A stretch of 64,000 bases of DNA, from positions 62,001 to 126,000 of the forward strand of contig JBFMAI010000017.1 in assembly GCA_040755725.1 (NCBI GenBank), given 5' to 3'. The translations under genes and the position numbers were made by a program. Shown in pieces: positions 41,950 through 50,608 of this stretch (the first letter of the stretch is position 1; every line of letters begins with the position of its first letter). The DNA comes from JBFMAI01 sp040755725. GTDB taxonomy: Bacteria > Planctomycetota > Phycisphaerae > UBA1845 > Fen-1342. The notes below the pieces were generated by a model that had not been told where the DNA came from, searched no databases, and was given only the letters and a program-made list of their open reading frames with translations.

Positions 41950-42240
41950 TCAGGTCGGTGGGTCCGGCGTGTACGAATCGAGTTGTGGGCGGCCGGCGCG
42001 CAGGAACCGGACGACCTTGCCGACCACGACAACGTCCTTCCAGCGCTCCTGCGACCGGGCTTGAGCTTCGGAGCTGTACACCGCCGTGACTTCGACTTCC
42101 TTGCCCCCTTCGGTGAGCCAAATCGTCGTGCCGCACCCGCAAGCCACGGCCTTCTGCGAGTAGACGCCGATCAGGTGCCCCTGGGCGCGGAGGCGGTCTT
42201 CGGCGGATCGCATCTTGAACGACTTGCCGGCGCTGTCCAT
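41950..42240 (-). CDS. Small hypothetical protein
   Basis: 96 aa. The start at 42240 is fixed by GGAGGCGTGCC immediately upstream. It contains GVYSQKAVACGCGTTIWL, with a Cys-Gly-Cys that could bind metal but no second pair to make a zinc ribbon. The middle (ERWKDVVVVGKVVRFLRAG) suggests a small beta barrel. There is no signal peptide. It lies 64 bases downstream of the aldo/keto reductase stop on the same strand. I do not recognise the family. Confidence 0.7.
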   Translation of the reverse strand: MDSAGKSFKMRSAEDRLRAQGHLIGVYSQKAVACGCGTTIWLTEGGKEVEVTAVYSSEAQARSQERWKDVVVVGKVVRFLRAGRPQLDSYTPDPPT

Positions 42241-42303
42241 GGCACGCCTCCGGCCGCGGCGGCATCACGTGACGATCGGCCTCGGCTCGGCCCCCGCGGT
42301 CGG

Positions 42304-43263
42304 CTAGGGGTTCTCCGAGGCGGGGAACACCGCGTCCATCCGCGCGAGGTCCTCCGCAGATAGATCGGCCGTGGGCCGGGAACAGTTTTCCTCAACCTGT
42401 GCGACCGTGGTAGCTCCGATAATCACGCTGGCGACGGCCGGCCTTGTCAGCAACCACGATAGCGCAAGCTGGGCCAGGGTCATCCGGTAGCGCTGTGCGA
42501 TGGGGGATAACTGGTCCACGCGATCGGTCAGCGGCCGGCGAATCTTCGGCATGAAGATGCTCATTCGCGGGTGGGCGGCGCGGCTGCCGGCGGGCACCTT
42601 CGCCCCGCTGTACTTACCCGTCAGCAGGCCTTGTTTCAGCGGGCTCCACACGACCATGCCCATGCCCAAGTCGAGACACGCCTGCTGCACGCCGTTGGTT
42701 TCCACCCGTCGGGCCGCGAGGCTGTACTCCGGTTGCTCGGAGACGGGCGGGACGCCATTGAGGGCGGCGGCCACCTGGTGGGCCTTCCGCAGGGCGGCGG
42801 CGGGCCACTCGCTGACGCCCCAGTACAGCACCTTGCCCTGTCGGATGAGGTCGTCCATTGCGCGGACGATCTCCTCCATCTCGACATCCGGGTCGGGCCG
42901 GTGGCACTGGTACAGGTCCACGTAGTCCGTCTGAAGCCGCTTCAGCGAGCCGTGGAGGCTCTCGAAGATGTGCTTGCGCGACAGCCCGCGATCGTTCGGA
43001 TTGTCACTCATCGGGAAGTAGCACTTCGTCGCGATGACCAGATCCCGACGCCGATACCTCGGCAGCACGCGTCCCAAACATTCCTCCGCGGCGCCACGCT
43101 CGTAGATGTCCGCCGTGTCGAAGAACGTGACGCCGAGGTCGAATGCCCGGTGGATGCAGGCGTGGGCCGTTTCGTCGCCCACGCCGCCGCCATAGGTCAG
43201 CCAACTACCCAACCCGATCTCCGAGACCTTCAGGCCGGAACGCCCGAGTCGACGGTAATTCAT
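42304..43263 (-). CDS. Aldo/keto reductase (Kv-beta/YghZ-like)
   Basis: 319 aa. The start MNYRRLGRSGLKVSEIGLGS is the AKR opening. Catalytic residues lie in FFDTADIYERGAAEE (Asp, Tyr), the Lys in VIATKCYF and His in LYQCHRPDPD; NADPH-site elements follow in IIGATTVAQVEENC. The sequence resembles the voltage-gated potassium-channel beta-subunit subgroup of NADPH-dependent aldehyde reductases. ATG 43263 has GGAGG 7 bases upstream and is preferred over GTG 43269. The natural substrate is unknown. A 94-base repeat lies upstream. Confidence 0.93.
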   Translation of the reverse strand: MNYRRLGRSGLKVSEIGLGSWLTYGGGVGDETAHACIHRAFDLGVTFFDTADIYERGAAEECLGRVLPRYRRRDLVIATKCYFPMSDNPNDRGLSRKHIFESLHGSLKRLQTDYVDLYQCHRPDPDVEMEEIVRAMDDLIRQGKVLYWGVSEWPAAALRKAHQVAAALNGVPPVSEQPEYSLAARRVETNGVQQACLDLGMGMVVWSPLKQGLLTGKYSGAKVPAGSRAAHPRMSIFMPKIRRPLTDRVDQLSPIAQRYRMTLAQLALSWLLTRPAVASVIIGATTVAQVEENCSRPTADLSAEDLARMDAVFPASENP

Positions 43264-43327
43264 GTTCACACCTCCAGTTGGTTCCGCAGTCAGTAAGCGC
43301 CCTCAGCAGTCCGCCGCGAAGCGGGCC

Positions 43328-43421
43328 GTAGCGTCCGCCCCCCGTAGCGGACGCGAGATTTCGAGGCGCCTTCGACGTTCCACGCCGGCCGCGGGGGGCC
43401 GGCGCAATTCCGCGGCGGACT
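43328..43421 (-). repeat. 94-base structured repeat, copy 1
   Basis: Matches 46440-46533 without gaps over 94 bases (GTAGCGTCCGCCCCC...GAGATTTCGA...GCGGACT). It can fold with a C-rich/G-rich long-range stem (CCCCCCG with CGGGGGG); the second copy has the same stem with a compensating T-A pair. It lies between the acyl-CoA ligase stop and the aldo/keto reductase start, both minus strand. Confidence 0.7.
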
Positions 43422-43465
43422 GCCAACCGCGGTTGCGGTCGGCTGGTTCTGGTGTGCCGCGGCAG

Positions 43466-44914
43466 CTACGGCACACGCAACGCGCGCTTCAGGATCTTCC
43501 CGGTCGGGCCGCGCGGGAGTTCCGCCGCAACGACGATTTGACGCGGGGCCTTGTACGCAGCCAGCCGTTGACGGCAGAAGCCGCGCAGGTCGGATTCGCT
43601 CGGTGCGGGCCGGCCGGCGACGGGAATCACGAACGCCACCGGCACCTCGCCGCGCACGTCGTCCGGTGCGCCAATCACGGCGGCCTCGGCGATGTCCGGG
43701 TGTTCCATGAGGGCCGCTTCGATCTCGAACGGGAACACGTTTTCGCCGCCGACGATCATCATGTCCTTGGCGCGGCCGGTGATGGTGACGAAGCTGTCGG
43801 CGTCGAGCCGGCCGATGTCGCCGGTGTGCAGGGCGCCGGCGCGGATGACGCCGGCGGTCGCGTCGGGCTTGTTCAGGTACCCCTGCATGACGCAGTGGCC
43901 GCGCACGACGAGCTCGCCGTCGTGCCCCGGCGGCAGCGGCCGGCCGTCCACGTCCACCGCGGTCACGGTGATACCCGGCAGCGGCCGGCCGACCGTGCCG
44001 GCGCGGTGTGCCTGCGGCGTGTTCAACGTGACCACCGGCGACGCCTCGGTCAGACCGTAGCCTTCGAAGATCGTCTTGCCGAAGCGGCGCTCAAAGACCT
44101 CGGCCACCATGGGCGGCAGCGGCTCGCCGCCGCTGACCGGATGGGTGAGCGACGCGAACGCCTCGGGGCCGGCGTCCTTCATCGCGGCCAGGGCCCCAAA
44201 CATGCTGGCGATGGTGATGAACACCGAGACGCGCTGCTCGGCGATCAGTTTGGCCACCGTCGCGGGGCTGAAGCGCGGCAGATAGTGGACCGTTGCCCCC
44301 ATCAGCAGCGGCACCAGCGTGTTCGTCGTGAAGCCGAAGGCGTGAAACTGCGGCAGCAGGCTGAGGAAGACTTGGTCCGGCGACAACTCGGCCGCCGCGA
44401 TGCACGCCGACACGTTCTGCGCCAGGTTGTCGAAGCTCAGGCACGCCCCCTTGGGTTCGCCGGTGGTGCCCGAGGTATAGATGACGACGCCGGTGTCGTG
44501 CGGCGCGACGGACGGGGCGGGGCGGTCGCCGGGCACCAGCGTTTGCGCGTTCAGCGGGAGCACGCGCAGGCCGGTCGCCTCGGCCGCCGGGGCGAACTTG
44601 TCGATAGCGAGCACGAGATCCAGCTCGGCGTCGCGGATGATGTGCGCCAGCTCGGCCGGCGCCAGCAGGAAGTTCAGCGGCACCGGCACCTTGCCGGCAT
44701 ACCAGCAGGCAAACGTCGCCGCAGCGCACGCGGTGGAAGTCGGCGCGAGCAGCCCGACGCGGGGCCGATCGGTGTGGGCAGTGATCTTCGCGGCCAGGCC
44801 GCAAGCCCCTGCCCGCAGGGCCGCGTAGCTCAGCGACAGACTCTGGTCGCAGGCCGCCGGGTGACTCTGTCGCTGCGTGGCGTTCCGGTCGAGCAGATCG
44901 AGAAGCGGGTGCAT
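43466..44914 (-). CDS. AMP-forming acyl-CoA synthetase/ligase (ANL superfamily)
   Basis: 482 aa, a little short for fatty-acyl-CoA ligases (500-560). The P-loop-like IYTSGTTGEPKGACLS, EGYGLTEASPVVTLN, the A8 region LHTGDIGRLDADSFVTITGR and the acyl-activating lysine in PRGPTGKILKRAL are all present. It activates a carboxylic acid to an acyl-adenylate and then to acyl-CoA. The acid cannot be read from the sequence; a medium- or long-chain fatty acid is plausible. It follows ftsY by 45 bases on the same strand and may be co-transcribed with nusB-ftsY. Confidence 0.9.
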   Translation of the reverse strand: MHPLLDLLDRNATQRQSHPAACDQSLSLSYAALRAGACGLAAKITAHTDRPRVGLLAPTSTACAAATFACWYAGKVPVPLNFLLAPAELAHIIRDAELDLVLAIDKFAPAAEATGLRVLPLNAQTLVPGDRPAPSVAPHDTGVVIYTSGTTGEPKGACLSFDNLAQNVSACIAAAELSPDQVFLSLLPQFHAFGFTTNTLVPLLMGATVHYLPRFSPATVAKLIAEQRVSVFITIASMFGALAAMKDAGPEAFASLTHPVSGGEPLPPMVAEVFERRFGKTIFEGYGLTEASPVVTLNTPQAHRAGTVGRPLPGITVTAVDVDGRPLPPGHDGELVVRGHCVMQGYLNKPDATAGVIRAGALHTGDIGRLDADSFVTITGRAKDMMIVGGENVFPFEIEAALMEHPDIAEAAVIGAPDDVRGEVPVAFVIPVAGRPAPSESDLRGFCRQRLAAYKAPRQIVVAAELPRGPTGKILKRALRVP

Positions 44915-44959
44915 CGTTGGCCGTTCTGTCTTGGTCGTCGGGCGGGCGACGCCGCGTCG

Positions 44960-45877
44960 CTACAACCCCTCGAACATCGCGTCCACGAACGCCTGTGGGT
45001 CGAACGGGGCGATGGCCTCGATGGTCTCGCCCAGGCCGACGAACTTGACGGGGATGTCGAGTTGGTCGCGGATGCCGACGACGATGCCGCCCTTGGCCGA
45101 GCCGTCCAGCTTCGCCAGGAACAGCCCGGTCACGTTGACCGCTTGGGAAAAGATCTTCGCCTGGTTGATCGCGTTCTGGCCGATCGTGGCGTCGAGCACG
45201 AGCAGGACTTCGTGCGGCGCTTCGGGAATGCGCTTCTGCACCACGCGCTGAATCTTGCTCAGCTCCCGCATCAGGTGCTCCTGCGTGTGCAGCCGCCCCG
45301 CCGTGTCCACCACCAGCACGTCCACCTTGCGGGCGACGGCGGCCTCGCAGGCGTCGAAGGCGACGGCCGCCGGGTCGCTGTTGGGCTGGTGCTTGACGAT
45401 GTCCACCCCGGCCCGCTTCGCCCAGATGACAAGCTGGTCGATGGCGGCGGCGCGGAACGTATCACACGCCCCCAGCAGCACCGACTTGCCCTGCTGCCGC
45501 AGGTGCCACGCAAGCTTGGCGACGCTCGTCGTCTTGCCCGAGCCGTTGATGCCGACCACGAAGATCACCGTGGGCGGAGCAGCGGCGAAGCGAATCGCCC
45601 GATCGGCGTCGCTCCAGGTCTCCGCGATGCGCTTCTTCAGAAACGGCAAGATTTCCTGCGCCTCGCGGACCTGGCCGCCCTTCCACGCGCGGCGGACTTC
45701 GTCAACCAGGGTGGTGACCGCCGCGGGCCCCATGTCGCCGGCGAGCATGGCGTCGGTAAGCTGGTCGAGCAGCTCGTCGTCGATTGCCCGGCCGACCGGC
45801 AGCAGGCTGCGCAGCCCCGAGACGATCTTCTCGTGCGTCTTCTTCAATCCCCGGCGAAAAACGTCAAACAGACCCAT
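44960..45877 (-). CDS. ftsY: Signal recognition particle receptor FtsY
   Basis: 305 aa, the short form without the long acidic A domain. The N-terminus [20 protein letters not shown] followed by the helical N domain is classic. The GTPase carries G1 GINGSGKTT (109-117), the SRP-specific DTFRAAA, G3 DTAGR (191-195) and the C-terminal [20 protein letters not shown]. It docks SRP-ribosome complexes at the membrane. An upstream in-frame stretch of 35 codons is Arg/Pro-rich and not part of the family, so ATG 45877 is chosen. It sits 10 bases after nusB. Confidence 0.96.
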   Translation of the reverse strand: MGLFDVFRRGLKKTHEKIVSGLRSLLPVGRAIDDELLDQLTDAMLAGDMGPAAVTTLVDEVRRAWKGGQVREAQEILPFLKKRIAETWSDADRAIRFAAAPPTVIFVVGINGSGKTTSVAKLAWHLRQQGKSVLLGACDTFRAAAIDQLVIWAKRAGVDIVKHQPNSDPAAVAFDACEAAVARKVDVLVVDTAGRLHTQEHLMRELSKIQRVVQKRIPEAPHEVLLVLDATIGQNAINQAKIFSQAVNVTGLFLAKLDGSAKGGIVVGIRDQLDIPVKFVGLGETIEAIAPFDPQAFVDAMFEGL

Positions 45878-45887
45878 CGTACTTCTC

Positions 45888-46397
45888 TCACTCCGTGGCG
45901 TCCGGTGCGGCGGCCGTCCCGCGCGGCCGAGCGTTGTCCGCCGACCGACCGGTTTGCCGGTCCAGTTCCCGGCGCAGACCATCCAGCACGCCGTTCACAA
46001 ACCCCGGTGACTCGTGGCCGCCGAAGCGGCGGGCCAGCTCCACGGCCTCGTTGATGGCGACGGCGGGCGGCGTCTCCGGGCACTCGAGCAGCTCGTACAG
46101 GCCCAACCGCAGGATGCTGCGGTCCACGGGTTGCATGCGTTCGACGGACCAGCCCGCGACGTGGGCCCGCAGCAGTTCGTCGGCCCGCCCGTGGTGACGC
46201 CAGGCCTCCAGCGTCAGTTGCCGGGCGAACGTTAGCAACTTCGGCCCCGGCGGCCGCTTCCAACCCAGGTCCGCCTGGTTCACCGTGTCGGCCAGGAACG
46301 TGTCGAGCTGGCCGATGAACGAATCGCCCAGCGCGTCGAACAGGCACAACGCCTGAAGCGCCAGGACGCGGGCCTGCGACCGTTCACGCAGCGGCAT
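45888..46397 (-). CDS. nusB: Transcription antitermination factor NusB
   Basis: 169 aa. [20 protein letters not shown] is the N-terminal NusB helix with the RNA-binding arginines, and [20 protein letters not shown] plus [26 protein letters not shown] is the conserved C-terminal core. It acts with NusE on boxA RNA in rRNA antitermination. A Pro/Arg/Ala tail of about 25 residues extends the usual 140-aa protein. The order ribH-(repeat)-nusB-ftsY on one strand; ribH next to nusB is a common arrangement. Confidence 0.94.
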   Translation of the reverse strand: MPLRERSQARVLALQALCLFDALGDSFIGQLDTFLADTVNQADLGWKRPPGPKLLTFARQLTLEAWRHHGRADELLRAHVAGWSVERMQPVDRSILRLGLYELLECPETPPAVAINEAVELARRFGGHESPGFVNGVLDGLRRELDRQTGRSADNARPRGTAAAPDATE

Positions 46398-46439
46398 CGT
46401 CGGAACCACACCCGTTCGCCGTCCGTCGCCACTCGCCCT

Positions 46440-46533
46440 GTAGCGTCCGCCCCCTGTGGCGGACGTAAGATTTCGAAGCGGTGCCAGCACGCTACGTCGG
46501 CCACAGGGGGCCAACGATCCATCGCGACGGACT
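46440..46533 (-). repeat. 94-base structured repeat, copy 2
   Basis: The partner of 43328-43421, equal in length and ungapped. It contains a hairpin (GTCCGCC/GGCGGAC) and an alternative longer stem between GCCCCCTGTGGC and its exact reverse complement GCCACAGGGGGC. It fills the ribH-nusB spacer and ends one base before the ribH stop codon triplet, in the same orientation to its genes as copy 1. Confidence 0.7.
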
Positions 46534-46534
46534 A

Positions 46535-47008
46535 TTACGGCGGGGGAATGACCGTCAGCAGGTTGGCCATCTCGATCGCCGCCCGGGCCGCGTCCGCCCC
46601 CTTGTTTCCCGTCTTCGCCCCGGCCCGGTCGATTGCCTGTTCCAGCGAGTCCGCCGTCACGACCCCGAAGGTCACCGGCACCCCGGTGGCCAGCGAGACC
46701 TGCGCGATGCCCTTGGCCACCTCGGCCGCGACGTATTCAAAGTGCGGCGTCTGCCCGCGGATGACGCAGCCGAGGCAGATGACGGCGGCGTAGCGGCCGC
46801 TGCGGGCCAGCGCCTGGGCCGCGAGGGGGATCTCCCACGAGCCGGGCACCCACACTTGCGTAATGCGGGCGGCGTCCGCCCCGTGGCGGGTCAGTTCGTC
46901 CAGCGCCCCGCTCAGCAGCCGCCCCGTGATGAACTCATTGAACCGGGCCACCACCACCGCGAAACGATGCGGCGTGGCGTCGAGCTTGGCGGAGATAACC
47001 TCGTTCAT
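46535..47008 (-). CDS. ribH: 6,7-dimethyl-8-ribityllumazine synthase
   Basis: 157 aa, standard length. It joins the pyrimidinedione and butanone phosphate precursors in the penultimate step of riboflavin synthesis and forms icosahedral shells. Motifs: [35 protein letters not shown], and [20 protein letters not shown] with the catalytic histidine. Start at ATG 47008. It precedes nusB on the same strand, the common ribH-nusB order. I saw no FMN riboswitch in front of it, and other rib genes are not in the window. Confidence 0.96.
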   Translation of the reverse strand: MNEVISAKLDATPHRFAVVVARFNEFITGRLLSGALDELTRHGADAARITQVWVPGSWEIPLAAQALARSGRYAAVICLGCVIRGQTPHFEYVAAEVAKGIAQVSLATGVPVTFGVVTADSLEQAIDRAGAKTGNKGADAARAAIEMANLLTVIPPP

Positions 47009-47171
47009 GTGTGTGGTCCGTGCGCGGGCCTGCCGCGGTGCCGCCGGCCGCATGCCGGCAGGACCGCAGCCTCGACGCGACAGTCTATCGCTGGCGGGAG
47101 GAGTGGGCAAAGCGCCCCGGCGCCCATTCCGACCGGCGACGCTATCATGCGCCGTCGGAGATGCCGGCCAC

Positions 47172-47990
47172 ATGGATCGTGCTGGTGCCACATTCTGGAC
47201 GCGGCGGCGACGCGGGTGGGTCGCGGGCGGGTTGACCGCGCTGGTGCTCGCGGCGGCGGTGGCCGTGGAGTATCAGCGCATCGGCGGGCATGACCGCGAG
47301 GCCCTGGTCCTGCTGCGGTCGCCTCAGGACGAGGCACGCAAGCTCGGTGCCTGGCTCGTGGCCCGTGAGCATGCCCCCGCCGCCCTTCAGTACATCGCCG
47401 ACACGCTGGACAAGCAGAGCGAAACCGACGCCGCCGTGCGCGAGAGCTTCGTGTACGCCCTGGGCCGGGCGGGCGATCCGCGCTTCACCGAGCACGCCGC
47501 CCGCGTCGTCCGGGAGGACCCGGACGCGTATGCACGGCAAGCGGCGTGGGTAGCCGCGGCCCGCCTCGATGCGGCCCGGTTCCGCGCGCTGGCCGCCGAG
47601 ATACCGCCGCAGCCCGACCCGTGGGACCAACTGGGGCGGGCGTGCGCGTGGCTGGAGCTCGGCGACTTGCGCGGGCTCGACACCCTGCTCGATGCGGCCG
47701 TGGCGGAGGACGAGCAGCAGCGGCGCGTCGCCGCCCTGGCGCTCTATCGTGGGGTGGCCCCGCTCCTGGAGGCGGCCGGCCGTTGGCCCATCCAATACGT
47801 GGTTCACGAAGGTCAACCGTGGCCGGCGGAGGTCGTGGCGGAGGTCCGGCGCCGGGCCGCCGAGCTGGACCTGACCGCCCTGGCCGCCGACACCCGCCGG
47901 CATGTGGCAAAGGCTGCGCTCGTGCGGCGGAACGTGTGGCGGCTGCATCACACACGGGACCGCCTCGCGGCGTACCTGTTCCGACGCTGA
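47172..47990 (+). CDS. Membrane-anchored helical-repeat (HEAT-like) protein
   Basis: 272 aa from ATG 47172. One N-terminal membrane helix ([20 protein letters not shown]) precedes a region of paired helices such as [20 protein letters not shown] and [20 protein letters not shown], which resemble HEAT/PBS-lyase repeats. No catalytic motif is visible, so a protein-binding role facing the periplasm is likely. It is divergent from ribH with 163 bases between. I do not recognise a named family. Confidence 0.75.
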   Translation: MDRAGATFWTRRRRGWVAGGLTALVLAAAVAVEYQRIGGHDREALVLLRSPQDEARKLGAWLVAREHAPAALQYIADTLDKQSETDAAVRESFVYALGRAGDPRFTEHAARVVREDPDAYARQAAWVAAARLDAARFRALAAEIPPQPDPWDQLGRACAWLELGDLRGLDTLLDAAVAEDEQQRRVAALALYRGVAPLLEAAGRWPIQYVVHEGQPWPAEVVAEVRRRAAELDLTALAADTRRHVAKAALVRRNVWRLHHTRDRLAAYLFRR

Positions 47991-48173
47991 CCGAACTGCG
48001 GTGGCGGCGGCCGGCAGCATGGCTATAATCTCTGATCCGTGCGGACCACGGCCGCGATGGGGCGGCGACGCGGGTCCTCGGTGGCGACCCGGCGGCGGGG
48101 CGACCTCGAGCGTTTCACGATGGCCCGTCCGCGCACGCGGCACGGGAGCAACCCACAAAGCGAAGGTGTGAAC

Positions 48174-48662
48174 ATGCCTCTTTCCGAAGCCATGAACAAG
48201 AAGTTGAACGCCCAGATTACCCACGAGTTCACCGCGTCCCAGATCTACCTGTCGATGGCGTGCATGTTCGAGGGGATGGGCCTGAAGAACCTGGCCCGCC
48301 GCTTCCGCGAGCAGACGGAGGAAGAGCGGGGGCACGCGCTGAAGATCCTCGACTACGTGGCGGAAGCCGAAGGTCAGGTGCGGCTGCACGCGATCCCCGA
48401 GCCGCCGGCGGAATGGCCGACGGTCGTCGATGCCATCGCGGCGGCGCTGGCGCACGAGCGCAAGGTGACCGGGCAGATCAACGAGCTGGTGGCCCTGGCC
48501 GACCAGGAGAAGGACTACGCGACGCGGAGCTTCCTCAACTGGTTCGTTGACGAGCAGGTCGAGGAAGTCGATTCGATGGTTGCGCTGCTCCAGGCGGCCA
48601 AGCTGGCCGGCGACCGGCTCCTGCAACTCGAGGCGTTCATCGCGCACTCGGCGAGCAAGTGA
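48174..48662 (+). CDS. Bacterial non-haem ferritin
   Basis: 162 aa, a four-helix ferritin. Iron-site residues are in place: the Glu in THEFTASQIYLSMA, EEERGHALKILDYV with Glu and His, and the Glu/Gln of the C-helix in HERKVTGQINELV and the D-helix EQVEEVDSMV. The absence of a haem-ligating Met pattern favours ferritin (FtnA-type) over bacterioferritin. It oxidises and stores iron as a 24-mer shell. Start at ATG 48174 follows GAAGG. The gene appears monocistronic and is followed by a hairpin repeat 15 bases after the stop. Confidence 0.95.
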   Translation: MPLSEAMNKKLNAQITHEFTASQIYLSMACMFEGMGLKNLARRFREQTEEERGHALKILDYVAEAEGQVRLHAIPEPPAEWPTVVDAIAAALAHERKVTGQINELVALADQEKDYATRSFLNWFVDEQVEEVDSMVALLQAAKLAGDRLLQLEAFIAHSASK

Positions 48663-49808
<1,146 letters not shown>

Positions 49809-49835
49809 CGCCCGACCGCGGGCGAAGGGTGTGTC

Positions 49836-50546
49836 ATGGGCCGCTTGACGATGGGGGCCGTGCTACTGCTTTGGGGACTATCTTTTGCCGTCCCGGCGCG
49901 GGCCCAACACGGGCACGAGCGGATGACGACCGCACCCGCATCCACGCAGCCCGCCGCCGCACCGGTCGTCCGCTGCCCCGTCACCGGGCGCCCGGTGGAT
50001 CGGGCCTGCGTCACGCGATTTCGCAATCGATGGGTGTATTGCGCGGACCCGGCGGCGTTGCAGAAGTTCCGGGACGACCCCTACGAATTCGCCGACGGGG
50101 TGCGCACGCAGTGGGAAGCGGACAAACCCCTGCGCGTGCAAGTGCGTTGCCCCGTCACCGGGCAGGTACCGCAGAGCACGATCTACGTCGGGGTCGGCGA
50201 AGACGCCATCTACTTCGCCACCGAGGCGGCCCGCGACAAGTGGCTGGCCGACCCGGCCGCCGGGCGGGACAAGCTCGGCGCGTGCTACACGTTCCAGACC
50301 GGCTGTGCCACGTGCGGCATGACGATCAACCCGGGTGTCACCCGCGCGGTGGACGGCCGCACGGTCTACTTCTGCTGCGAGGGCTGCGCGGCGGAGTTTG
50401 ATCGTGACCCGCGACCGCACCTACGTCGCATCGACGAGCAGGTGCGGGCCAACGAGGCCGCCTGGAAGCAACGGCGCTCGCCCCCCACACCGTCCGCGAT
50501 CGAGCCCCCGGCGAGCCACCCCACCACGCAGCCCCAACGCTCGTAA
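49836..50546 (+). CDS. Secreted protein with three YHS/TRASH-like modules
   Basis: 236 aa. A signal peptide (to about residue 24, PARAQ) is followed by His-containing HGHERM and a Pro/Ala linker. Three modules follow: CPVTGRPVDRACVTRF with WVYCADPAALQKFRDDP; CPVTGQVPQS with IYFATEAARDKWLADP; and CATCGMTINPGVTRAV with VYFCCEGCAAEFDRDP. Each combines a CPxxG or CxxCG entry with an aromatic 'YF..(C)' and a '...F..DP' end, as in YHS and TRASH metal-binding domains. Only the third keeps several cysteines (CATCGM...CCEGC), so metal sensing or carriage is likely there. It lies 27 bases after mdh. Confidence 0.8.
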   Translation: MGRLTMGAVLLLWGLSFAVPARAQHGHERMTTAPASTQPAAAPVVRCPVTGRPVDRACVTRFRNRWVYCADPAALQKFRDDPYEFADGVRTQWEADKPLRVQVRCPVTGQVPQSTIYVGVGEDAIYFATEAARDKWLADPAAGRDKLGACYTFQTGCATCGMTINPGVTRAVDGRTVYFCCEGCAAEFDRDPRPHLRRIDEQVRANEAAWKQRRSPPTPSAIEPPASHPTTQPQRS

Positions 50547-50608
50547 TTCCGTCCGGCGCGGCTCGCCTGGAGGCTCGTCCTCCCCCGGGCGCCGGCCAAT
50601 CCGGTTGC

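Noticed and set aside
46398..47171. An FMN riboswitch controlling ribH
   Set aside because: The conserved RFN-element motifs are not present upstream of ribH, and the sequence in the ribH-nusB gap is the 94-base repeat.
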